Shown: piece after piece, positions 47,693 through 57,096 of the stretch | How the letters are laid out: the number at the start of each line of letters is the position of its first letter | Position numbering within the stretch: position 1 is the first letter of the stretch | Origin: Phycomyces nitens | Lineage: Eukaryota > Mucoromycota > Mucoromycetes > Mucorales > Phycomycetaceae | Direction: 5' to 3' | Assembly: GCA_022702545.1 (NCBI GenBank) | Contig: JAHRBC010000006.1 | Span: 1,736,001 to 1,800,000 of the forward strand | Length of the DNA: 64,000 nucleotides | Translations under genes and position numbers: made by a program | Notes under the pieces: model-generated | What the model saw: the letters and a program-made list of their open reading frames with translations, nothing else | Told to the model about the DNA's origin: nothing | The model's database searches: none

Positions 47693-50575
47693 TTATGGGC
47701 TAAATGTAGTTGCATTCTTAAAGCTTATGCGGCGTACTCCTCTTATTTCTGGTTTATACTTGCTGTCCATTGTATCGTTTACTGACTTGTTGGAGTGTAC
47801 TCTGGATAGTGCTAGAAATGATATGTAGAAATTCAGATCAAAATAAAACTGATTATATATATGCTCTTACGACGTCTATGGAAATTCGGTCTTGTTGCTG
47901 TAAGGTAAAGTGAATATGACCGAGTCTGTCCATCATCGACTTCCGTGGTTCTCAGTATTGGATATGCATCTGAAGGATTAATGAGCGCATAATTGAGCCA
48001 TAATACACCTGCCCATGGACTTTCTATTTGGGGCGCAACAGCCGAAAGTCGTTGACTCCACTCCTCCTCGACCTAAAATAAAAATAAAAATATCTACAGT
48101 TCAATACCTCCTAATAATAAAAGAGAAAGACCTACAAACTCAGGGATACGGATATCATCTGCTAGAGCTGGTGTCATAGGAAGCTGCTGGATTCCATGAA
48201 TAAACTCTAGGTACCTTCCAAAGTAGGTGGTCTACTCAAACACATAGTTGGTTAATTGGTATCTTTTTTTTTTGAAAATTAAAAAAATAGTATGATGCTT
48301 ACATAATCAGTCTTTTGTTCAAAAAATATTCCAACCAGTTTGTTTTTGATCATTTCTGCTGGTCGATTTTTATTGCTGTCTAATAGCCAAAAGTACTCAT
48401 ATGTGGTACGTTTAGTTATAGCTAACTGTAAGGATGCGAGATGAACCATTGACGGATTCTTGGTAGCAAGTCCCCATAACTTTACACCCCAGTAAAAATT
48501 CACAGACTATAGATGCAACACATAAGTATTCATTGAGCCAGTATATCATAATCCCCATTAGTATTACTTACCTCTGGTACGGATTCTTGATCACGGCCAT
48601 CAAGAGCACCATTGTTCTTTATTCCACCTGCCCAACTATGTCCTGCAAACCAATCCCAATTACGAAACGGAGCAAAATATGGGTCATTTTCGACAGGGCA
48701 GTTTACATCACGGATCAAGGCCTCTGTCCATTTTTTAAGCTCTGGAGCTCTCCACTCTGGGTCGAGATGATGTATAACAGCAGCTATTGAATATGTAAAG
48801 GATTGAATTATGTAAGAACATGCTATAGTTATTCTAGGGATCATATGATAAAAATACCTGTGACGACTAGGTATCCTTGGTGATAATGATGGTCATTGTA
48901 GTAAGAATGGCCAAACTCTGCGTCAGGATTTCCAGTTCCACCCATTATTCGAGGTAGTCCATCTTTTGCAACGATTCCCTTGTATACAACATCATATCTG
49001 TATGGGTCTTCTTGCCTGTTTTCAAGATATGGAACAAATGCGGTCTTTAGTTTATCCAATGAAATTTGGGCTAGTTCAGGATTATGCAAAAGAGTCTCTT
49101 TGGGCTTATTCAATATCAGGGCCAGCATGGCAAATTTCTGCAGTCCTTTTCCTGAAAAGTAATTGTCCCCTTTCTGTGTCTCGGAAGCATAGTTTGAATG
49201 GATATCGAGTTCAATTGTGCGCATAATCTCATTACGGGTTGAACTTTCTGGTATAGGGTTCAATGGGAGCCATGTAACGTTGCTTAGATGATTTTCACTG
49301 AGTGTCCACACATCTCCAAGGATTGCTGTCATCTTGCCCTTTGTAGAAGATTCGAGCTGCATTTTTGTTATTTGGGAGTCGCCGACAAGCGAATTAAGTT
49401 GATGAGGATAGGCATATGTAAGCAGGCTTCTTTGTGGATTTCCAACAACTTTCCATTTGATACTATATACCGCAGAGGAACTATTTGCTGTCCAAGTTAG
49501 TTATAGCATTCAACTCCTATACTTTCATTATAAATATTTGGTTTGTATTTACCCATCACTACTTGCCACTAGCTCTCCACCAGTAGCCCACACGTCATGC
49601 TGGTTGTCTAACAGCGTCTCATGCTCTTCAGAAGGCAGTTTGGCGATACGGATGATACCATTATATGGCTTTGTGGCTATAAGATTGTTCATTCCGACTT
49701 TTTGAAGGGTCAGAGGCTCTTCTCCAAGAACATAGATTAGGTATGTGCTAGTAGGATTGTCATTAAAGGTGATCTTGAATTTTTTTCCAGAAAAAATATC
49801 TGGCTCAGGCGTGTTTTCAGACTGAACTGAGATAATAGCATGCTGTGTAAATAGTTGTGGAGTTAGGCCAACATAATTTCCTGTAACATAAGCCATCCCG
49901 CGAGACAATGGGAACGTAATGTGCTGTTCTGGATTATCTGGTGTCGACAATTGCAATGAGGCAGAGAAATGATCCCAGTAATTAACCAGAAGCTTAGGCC
50001 TGACATTAGACCACTCTTTAGCTGTGAATCTAAGGTCAACAACGACACCGTTTACGAGGTAGCCTGCTTGGGTCTCTGGAACATTGTTCATCTTTGGATA
50101 GGTACCATAATACTATCATACCGATTTCAGAATATGATCATCCGGTTTTTATCAATACATTGCATATCTCCCAACTAACCTTTACTGATGGCTGTGAAAT
50201 TGAAAGTCCCCGAGTGCCGCCAAAATCATCAAGAATACGAATGGTATATGGATCTGGTGTGGTCGGAGCAAGGTCATTAAGACTGGGGTAAAATAAGTTA
50301 CTGATCCAGGAATTTGTAGGGACAACTCGATGATAATTTGGATCAGTAAAAACTGGAGGTCTTGGATGTGCAATGCGATCGAAAGATTCTGGGGGCTTCG
50401 AATATGCGCTTATAACATTTAATCGTAGGACATCACGAAAGTTGGTGCTTGCGAAAAGGTTGTCTGTGGTATTCATGGGCTCAAACATAGTATTGCTGTC
50501 CATCACTGCTCCATTGGTAATTCCAAGAAGTATCAGTCCTACAAAGACAGCTTTGATGTCTTTGGCTCTCATCAA
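47693..50575 (-). CDS. GH81 endo-1,3-beta-glucanase, secreted
   Basis: Hydrolyses beta-1,3-glucan in the cell wall, for growth or cell separation. Exons in transcription order: 50575-50180, 50091-49553, 49480-48858, 48783-48572, 48506-48303, 48231-48136, 48072-47871, 47811-47693, giving 796 aa; every join keeps frame and all introns are [24 protein letters not shown] is a signal peptide. The N-terminal part has [14 protein letters not shown] and ISQPSVK; the middle has [20 protein letters not shown]. The catalytic region shows [13 protein letters not shown] (Asp508), [16 protein letters not shown] and [10 protein letters not shown] (Glu586 and Glu590). The spacing of 78 and 4 residues matches the conserved Asp/Glu/Glu set of GH81. 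WGLATKN and [14 protein letters not shown] follow. The last exon is basic and not conserved in my judgement, so the true C-terminus is the least certain part. Confidence 0.92.
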
Positions 50576-52935
50576 GAGGTATAAGAAAATAACTCTTCAA
50601 GAATTGAAAATAAGGGATTGAAATTGAGAGTAGTAAATAAATATTGTGCACTTATTTTTATATATTTATTGCATTCTTTGATTACACTTTACGTTTAGAG
50701 GCTTCATGTAGTATTTTTGTATATTTTAAGCACAAGCATTGAACAGTACACTGAAGTAGATAGAAACCCATCGTCAACATACCGCTGCTACTTTAAGTAT
50801 AGCGGATCAAGATGACAACCGCATTCTTTGTGATCATAAAATTGTATACCCTCTCAGTATATTATATATTTACTAGATTTTAGTATATTTCTATATATAT
50901 TTTTGTCTGTGCACTGATTACAAGCGTTCAAATATACCTTATTTTTGTTTGTAGTTATACTGCTGATATTCCATAAAACCCATTGAATTCCGTCACTTAA
51001 AAGTTATTATAACAAACAAATACAGCTTTACATGCTTTATTACCAGCATCTACATTTTATCATTTTCAAGGTAATCGTTTAAATACAATGTAATTAACAA
51101 CAATACTCTACATTGTGCTTAAAACGAGACTTTGGTTTGCATCTGGTTGTAGGTAATTTATTGTTTCTGTCAAGGATGAAGAAGCAATTAAATTTGTTTT
51201 TTTTTGCAAATATCTTCCATATCACTGCAAAAGAGCCCTTGGTTTGTTTGATGCTTTATATACATTCTCCAACACCTGTTTACTAAAGCTGTTACATGAA
51301 AGAAGAAAAACCCCAAATTATTGTTTCAAAGACATTTTTCAATGCTATCAATTAAAGAATATATATGTATACATCCAGTCTTTAATTTTTCTAATCAACA
51401 CATTACCTTGATAGCCTATAAATATTTTCCGACTTTAGCCTTAGCTACAAGTTAATAGTACAGTCTTGATGCGAGCCATTTGCAACAGAAATGAGGTAAA
51501 TAGTTTTTCCCCTCTCTAAGTTATGGTAATAGCTTCCAAAAAAAAAGCATATTCCCTTTTTCACGAGTATATGAAGCTCTGTAGAGACCTAATCAACAGG
51601 TATCTTATATGATTCTCACTTTCTTTGAGCTTTTTTGCAATTTTTTTTCTACTCGCAACAGTACTCCTGACACAAAGTCAATATATAAGCAGCATAAGAC
51701 AATAGTGGGAATCATTTATTTGTAGTGGATGATCTTTTAGAAGAAAGCCAATGAAGGTGTGTACGCCAGAACAGGCTAATATAATAGGGGATATCTGAAT
51801 TTGATATCAACCGGGTCATGCATAGCCATATTACCCTGGCCAGCCAGCTAATTTGAGACCGACATATCTCAAAAAAGTGATCCTAACCATCTTAAAAGCT
51901 ATTACATCAACAACCCAAAGGCTAACCTTGGAAGCTACTTATTTTAATTTAGGTCAGCGATTCTTACAGGCAAAGTTAACGGAATATTCAACTCTAGAGA
52001 AGTTCAGGCAAATCATAAAGTCAATACTATGTACAATATATATTTACCTCGATATACTCTGTCATAAACTCACAAGGCTCAGCACATATATATTTTTCCC
52101 TTGAATTTGATATACTAGTCTTTATTTATTCTAGATTTATAAATCAAACTTGCTTAAAGGTCCAAAGCATTACAAAGACAGTAAAAGCTAGGCCTTGATA
52201 CCACCCTAAAGTTCAATCACGACTTTTGTAAAATATGTATACCAGTAACAATACATCGCTTTCTAGTGAGAGGAATATCGTAAAAGATGATTGAACAGTA
52301 AAGTTTAATTTATATAATAGAAATTGACTATAAACTTTGATAAGTAAAAGTAAATATTATTATAAATATATGTTACAAGTCTCTTGGTCTTGAATCCTTT
52401 GGTGTTTTGTATAAATAACGAATTGATTTGATTCAATAAAAATTGTTTATCCCTTGAACTTAACAATCCTGGGTGGTATTGCTTCTGCGATTTGGTTACA
52501 AGTGCCAGAAAAGAATGTCAGAGCTGACATAGCAAATAATAACCTAGATAATCAGGTACCCAATCGGTAATGCTTTTAACATATGTCTTCAATGTTATAC
52601 CGATTGGTTCCCCTTTTTGTAAAACCAAGACATATTATCATCGCCTCTCATAAAGAGATAACCAATGTGTCTTGAGTAAAAAGTAATTAGTTTAGATAGT
52701 TTCACTTATAAAATCTGTATAAATACTACAGCGATTTGTATCAATAAAAAGGATTTAATTCTCTATATTCCTATTTATCCTAAACGTCCTAGTTGGTGGT
52801 GATCTATTGCAAAACTTATCTAAGTCAAGCATTAGCAAGATACACCCAGTCGAGACTTGACAAAGCAAAAGGAAGACCATTTCAGATCAAGAACAACATG
52901 AAAAAAAATAGCTGACATCGACCGCAAGCAAAAGA
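50576..52935. other. 2.4-kb intergenic region, no supported gene
   Basis: AT-rich. Two loosely similar segments at about 52400-52510 and 52715-52830 each carry TATAAATA followed within about 40 bp by CAATAAAA and then a TCCT..GG(T)GGT stretch. They might be remnants of LTR-type ends, but this is weak. An inverted repeat with 10-bp arms lies at 52560-52569 and 52598-52607. Confidence 0.35.
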
Positions 52936-53018
52936 TGGTAACTGTGAGATTCGAACTCACGCCTCTTGCGAGACCGCAACTTGAGTGCGGCGCCTTAGAC
53001 CAACTCGGCCAAGTTACC
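52936..53018 (-). tRNA. tRNA-Leu(CAA)
   Basis: The minus strand folds as a class II tRNA of 83 nt. The acceptor stem pairs GGTAACT with AGTTACC and is followed by discriminator A, as expected for Leu. The D-arm reads TTGGCCGAG..GGTC. The anticodon stem pairs CCGCA with TGCGG around the loop CTCAAGT, giving anticodon CAA. A long variable arm (TCTCGCAAGAG) and a T-arm GTGAG-TTCGAAT-CTCAC are present. It has no intron, unlike the yeast tRNA-Leu(CAA) genes. It borders a cluster of tandem repeats and mobile elements. Confidence 0.96.
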
Positions 53019-53090
53019 AGATATGGAACTTTGGTATTATAATTAAAATATACAGTGTATTAATAATTACCAAAGACTGATAAAGAAGTG

Positions 53091-53290
53091 CTATAAAGAA
53101 GTGCTATAAAGAAGTGCTATAAAGAAGTGTTATAAAGAAGTGTATTAAAGAAGACTGATAAAGAATTATTATAAAAAAGATTGATAAAGAGATATATTAA
53201 AGAAGTATTATAAAGAAGATTGATAAAGAGGTATATTAAAGAAGTATTATAAAGAAGATTGATAAAGAGGTGTTTTAAAGAAGTATGTTA
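53091..53290. repeat. AAAGAAG-based tandem repeat arrays beside the tRNA gene
   Basis: Two nested arrays share the core TAAAGAAG. At about 53091-53142 a 13-bp unit (CTATAAAGAAGTG) repeats about four times with one or two changes. At about 53160-53285 a 39-bp unit (ATTATAAAGAAGATTGATAA then AGAGGTATATTAAAGAAGT) repeats about two and a half times. The array fills the gap between the tRNA 5' end and the transposon. Confidence 0.8.
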
Positions 53291-53498
53291 AAAGTTAATT
53301 AAAATAATATATATATAATGCATATTATTTATAAAAATAATTTTATTAATAAAATGATTTTAATTAATTAAAATTAGATTTAATTTTTTTAATCTATAAA
53401 ATTTATATAATTTCTCTCATATTATCATATTTATAATATCAAGATTCTTAAAAACCTGACTTAGAAACAAAGAGTTAGAGTAAATAAGAATAATCATA

Positions 53499-53642
53499 CC
53501 AATTTTTGAATCCGATCTGGTGAATGTGACATGTTATTTGGTGAAAGTGCAATTTGGATTTGGTGAAAGTGCAATTTGGATTTAGTGAAAGTGCAATTTG
53601 GATTTCGTGACTGTGCCATATGAATTTCGTGATTGTTCCTCA
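53499..53642 (+). repeat. Left terminal inverted repeat of the Tc1-like element
   Basis: It is about 144 bp long. After a unique outer 21 bp it holds a variant unit GTGAATGTGACATGTTATTTG, three near-identical 22-bp GTGAAAGTG units, one diverged GTGACTGTG unit, and a final partial GTGATTGTTCCTC. Confidence 0.9.
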
Positions 53643-53787
53643 AATGTCTAATTATAATATATTTTTTTCTTGCATGATCTGAACAGTTTTTCATACCCAA
53701 AATTTTACATTTTATGCTATTATAAATAAGTAACAGAGATTCTGCTGTTTAACAAGTGTCTTTTAAAATTTATTCATCGACTTCAAC

Positions 53788-54882
53788 ATGGTATCATCCA
53801 ACAATATTTCAAAGCAAAACGGAAGCGGTGTCAAGGCAACTAAAACACCAAAGAAGTGCCGAGCAGTTCCTCTACAGACTCGTGAGAGGATTATCGACTT
53901 AACTCTGAGAAAGGATACCAAGAGTGTATCCTTTGTAGCCAAGTTGCTTGGCATACCCAGATCGACTGTCGACAACATCAGGGACAGATTTGTCGAGACA
54001 GGAGAGATCGCTCCAAGACCAAAGGGCGGAAGAAAAGCAGAATGCGTCAAGCTTACTGATGAGCATTCGCAGTACCTTATCGAGATTCTTGATGAGGACT
54101 GCACTATCACTCTGGAAATGATGAGAGAAAGGCTTTACGAGAGATTTCCGGACCTGAGGGAAAAGACGATTTCCTGCAGTGGCATCTACCGCCACATCAC
54201 CGACCACATTGGCTTCACCTTGAAGAAGACCAAGCCAGTTGAGGAGAAGAGGAATTCTCCAGAGGTCATTGCCGCCAGGAAGAAATTTGTGGAGTCCCTC
54301 CAGAGCCTGGGGATTTCGTACAAGACGAACTGCATTTTCGTCGACGAAGCTGGCTTCAATGCCAACCTCATCAGGCAAAGAGGTTGGGCCAGAAAGGGAG
54401 AAGATGCAGTGGTCCAGACAGTGACCAAGAGGGCCGTGAATATCTCCATTCTGGCCTCCATATCGTACAATGGTGTGGAAAATATATCTGCAAAGCTTGT
54501 GATGGGAGGCACAACTTCAGATATATTCATTGAATATATGAAGATTCTGGTGGCAAAGCTTGATGAAACCAATGCTCCTCCCCATTGGTTTATCATGGAT
54601 AACGCTGGTATCCACAGGGCGGGCAACGTCTATGACTACATCATGACGACCCGCCACAGGATCCACTACCTGCCAGCGTGGTCCCCATTCCTCAACCCTG
54701 TGGAGGAATGCTTTGGAAAGCTGAAGGGACTGGCAAGGAGAAAGCCAGGACTTTCGACGGATGCTTTTTTGAAGCATATTGGGGAATCCAGCCTGCAGAT
54801 CACCAAAGAAAACTGCCAAGGCTGGATTAACCATAGTATTAGCTATTTCCAAGACTGTTTGGAATCGAGAAGAATCGAGTGA
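53788..54882 (+). CDS. Tc1/IS630-type DDE transposase, intact
   Basis: Cut-and-paste transposase of 364 aa in a single open frame. An N-terminal helix-turn-helix (residues about 30-72: PLQTRERIIDLTLRKDTKSV, then SFVAKLLGIPRSTVDNIRDR) is followed by a second DNA-binding helix region with a GRKAE linker. The catalytic DDE domain has Asp186 in IFVDEAGFNANL, Asp271 in WFIMDNAGIHRAG and Glu306 in SPFLNPVEECFGKLKG. The second Asp and the Glu are separated by 34 residues (DD34E), the Tc1 signature. The length fits Tc1-like transposases. It is more GC-rich than its terminal repeats and flanks. No stop codon or frameshift interrupts it, and all key residues are present, so it may be functional. It sits between the two 22-bp repeat arrays. 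Confidence 0.95.
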   Translation: MVSSNNISKQNGSGVKATKTPKKCRAVPLQTRERIIDLTLRKDTKSVSFVAKLLGIPRSTVDNIRDRFVETGEIAPRPKGGRKAECVKLTDEHSQYLIEILDEDCTITLEMMRERLYERFPDLREKTISCSGIYRHITDHIGFTLKKTKPVEEKRNSPEVIAARKKFVESLQSLGISYKTNCIFVDEAGFNANLIRQRGWARKGEDAVVQTVTKRAVNISILASISYNGVENISAKLVMGGTTSDIFIEYMKILVAKLDETNAPPHWFIMDNAGIHRAGNVYDYIMTTRHRIHYLPAWSPFLNPVEECFGKLKGLARRKPGLSTDAFLKHIGESSLQITKENCQGWINHSISYFQDCLESRRIE

Positions 54883-54956
54883 TTCTTTTTTTTTTAATAA
54901 AAATAAACTAATACATATAAATTAATGGAGTCTAAAGATTGAAAAAAAGTAAAATA

Positions 54957-55122
54957 TGAGGAACAATCACAAAATTCAAATGGCACAATCACGAAATCCA
55001 AATTGCACAGTCACGAAATCCAAATTGCACTTTCACTAAATCCAAATTGCACTTTCACCAAATCCAAATTGCACTTTCACCAAATAACATGTCACATTCA
55101 CCAGATCGGATTCAAAAATCGG
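54957..55122 (-). repeat. Right terminal inverted repeat of the Tc1-like element
   Basis: It is about 166 bp long and read on the minus strand. It matches the left repeat but contains an extra 22-bp unit between the GTGACTGTG and final GTGATTGTT units, making it 22 bp longer. Differences otherwise are a few substitutions. Confidence 0.9.
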
Positions 55123-55124
55123 TA

Positions 55125-55816
55125 TATCAGAAACATTACTAATAGTAGTAATAATATGAGTTATTATACTTCTTTAAATTGAATTAGATAATATAATAAA
55201 AAAGTTTTCTAAAAAAAACAAAAATATTTAAGAATAATAAAAAGATAGTTTGTTTACAAAAAGATAGAAAAAAGATAAAAAATATTATTCAATAATAACT
55301 GGGCTAAAAAACACAACTTAAATCAAACTTATATATAAATCTTTTATTAAAAACAATATGTCAAAGTCTCTTTTTACTTTTTAGTATTTTATTAATCTGC
55401 TGTCATACTCTGCATGCAGATTTTAAAATGCTATCAAGGTAGACTTAGTTAAGATAAAAAATAATAGGGATGAGGAAGGAAAAAAGAAAGAAAGTTGAAA
55501 TATAAGGGATAGACTTTAGGTGAGGATGGAGAAGAGTTTTTCCTTAAACTATTGCTACTCTATATTTCTCTATCACAGTAAACATTTTTTGTGCGATTAC
55601 TCTAGCGAGAAACAGTTGTTCATCAAATATAAGCTTCCAGTGAGCACTCTATATAGACTTGGTAGTGATGACAGAAACAAGAATCTGGAGAGCTTTGCTA
55701 GAGGATTGTGAGGGAATGTACCACGAGTCAGAAGTAAGCATTGTTTTAGTTTATGGGAAAAAACAATGAAAATGGATAGATAGAAAATAGGCAGTAAGTG
55801 AATACTTTGAGACTGT
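55125..55816. other. Spacer between the Tc1-like and DIRS-like elements
   Basis: AT-rich and without a supported gene. Positions about 55384-55470 resemble positions 44537-44680 (see findings). Confidence 0.4.
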
Positions 55817-55935
55817 TCCTCTATTAGACACGAGAATACAAAATAGGTCATATGATTACTTAATCTTTCTTTTTATTGGTCAGTGAAATGATAAATAATA
55901 TTTTTTGGTAACTATATAGTAATCAATCTTCTTTG
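55817..55935 (+). repeat. Left inverted terminal region of the DIRS-like element
   Basis: Starts near TTCCTCTATTAGACACGAGA and continues through GGTCATATGATTACTTAATC and TTATTGGTCAGTGAAATGAT to an AATCAATCTTCTTT stretch. Read on the same strand it matches the reverse complement of about 59925-60045, with only scattered substitutions. Confidence 0.85.
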
Positions 55936-55983
55936 AGTAAAATATATATAAGTAATAAAGGGTAAAGAAGAGGGTGGGAGGGG

Positions 55984-56096
55984 AATCATATGACTTATTT
56001 TGTATTCTCGTGTCTAATAGAGGAATTCAAGTGACAAATAAAATTCTTCTAGAATTGAATGAGACACTCGAATACAAAATAAGTCATATGATTGCT
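55984..56096. repeat. Internal complementary region of the DIRS-like element
   Basis: The left half (AATCATATGACTTATTTTGT to TAATAGAGGA) is the reverse complement of the outer left end. The right half (ATTCAAGTGAC to AAGTCATATGATTGCT) is the reverse complement of the outer right end at about 60008-60076. The join reads GAGGAATTCAAG. In DIRS elements this region templates the ends during replication of a circular intermediate (known for the family). It overlaps the recombinase stop codon. Confidence 0.88.
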
Positions 56097-57096
56097 AATC
56101 CAGAGTAATAAGTGTACTTGTGAAATCAAAAAGAGATAAATGTTCTTGCCTGTAATTGTTTTCAAAGGTGGAAGAAGTGGACCAGTTACCCATGGTGACT
56201 ACGTCTTCTTTTGGGATACTCGACGAGAGAGCCAAAGAGGAAGCAATGGATCGAATACTGACTCTAGATTCAGTAGTAGACTTCTGTAACAGTCGAGAAA
56301 TCCAGCCTTGAATAGTTGCTGCTTGGAGAGTATTCTCCAGAGAAATGAAATTGACAAATAAGCAAGTTGAAGAGCAGTGGGGGCAACAACTACGATATGC
56401 CAGAAGGGTCTGAACAGGGCAAAGATCATTTGACTTGGTGTGTGCACGCACTTGGAATGATTTAATGATTTGTCGGCCACATCGTTTTTCCTTTGGGGAA
56501 TGAACTTCCAGAGACAAGAGATCGAGATCCGAAGAGACTCGAACGGAAACCAGAGGAATTCTTTGAAGGTCAGAAGGACGAAAAAAGCAAGCAACACCCA
56601 GTAAGAATGCAAGTTTGCCTTGCAGAGAAGCCAGAGTGGTGGAAGAGTTGTTTAAACTAGTCAAATATTTAAATGTAGGTTGTAAATCAATGGTGTCTCG
56701 ATGAAGTCAAGCTGGAGGTGCATCTGCGGCTAGTGTAAGGATAAATTGGTTCAAGACAGGGTCATCCCGAAGAGATTTAGGATCTTTGTGTAGTTGGCTA
56801 ACTGCAGAGCGAAAGAGTTGGAGTGTTGTTAAGGCATAAGCATGAGTGGATTTCATGTAGGTGAGAAAGTTGATTAATTCATTTGGTGAAAAGTTGACGT
56901 CAGAAACTTGGTTATCAGCGGCCCATTGAATAAACAAGAGTTGTCTATGGTGGTAAGAACGGTTGGTGCTGTTGTTTTGAAGCATACATTGGGTTAAAAG
57001 TGTTTAGGCTTCGACACTTAAATCAGTATGTTTGTATTGAGAGCTGAGAATTTCCACATGGTGAGCTTCCAATGCTTGTTTGCTGTTGTTGGCCAT
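56095..57096 (-). pseudogene. DIRS tyrosine recombinase (YR), disrupted
   Basis: The frame starts near the ATG at 57096 (MANNSKQALEAHHVEILSSQ), inside the end of the polymerase frame, and ends with TAG at 56097-56095 inside the internal complementary region. Phage-integrase-type landmarks are present: an N-terminal SAM-like helical part (ELINFLTYMKSTHAYALTTL), the first catalytic Arg in GVACFFRPSDLQRI, the box-II Arg in SIRSIASSLALSSS, and the nucleophile Tyr in WSTSSTFENNYRQE. Two in-frame stops interrupt it: TAA at 57006-57004 and TGA at 56709-56707. No frameshift is seen. This enzyme would replace integrase in DIRS elements. As read, no full-length recombinase can be made. Confidence 0.9.

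Larger units (their letters stand above)
53499..55122 (+). mobile_element. Tc1-like DNA transposon with long terminal inverted repeats built of 22-bp units
   Basis: The element is 1,624 bp and flanked by TA dinucleotides at 53497-53498 and 55123-55124, the Tc1/mariner target. The left terminal repeat runs 53499 to about 53642 and the right one about 54957 to 55122. Both begin CC(A/G)ATTTTTGAATCCGATC when read inward, then continue as tandem units of the form GTGAAAGTGCAATTTGGATT plus TN. The right end has one more 22-bp unit than the left. A single uninterrupted transposase gene lies between. High similarity between ends and an open transposase suggest a young, possibly active copy. Confidence 0.93.

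Noticed and set aside
53899..54852. Minus-strand ORFs of 111-159 codons opposite the transposase
   Set aside because: The plus frame has the complete DDE transposase with all catalytic residues; the antisense frames have no motif.
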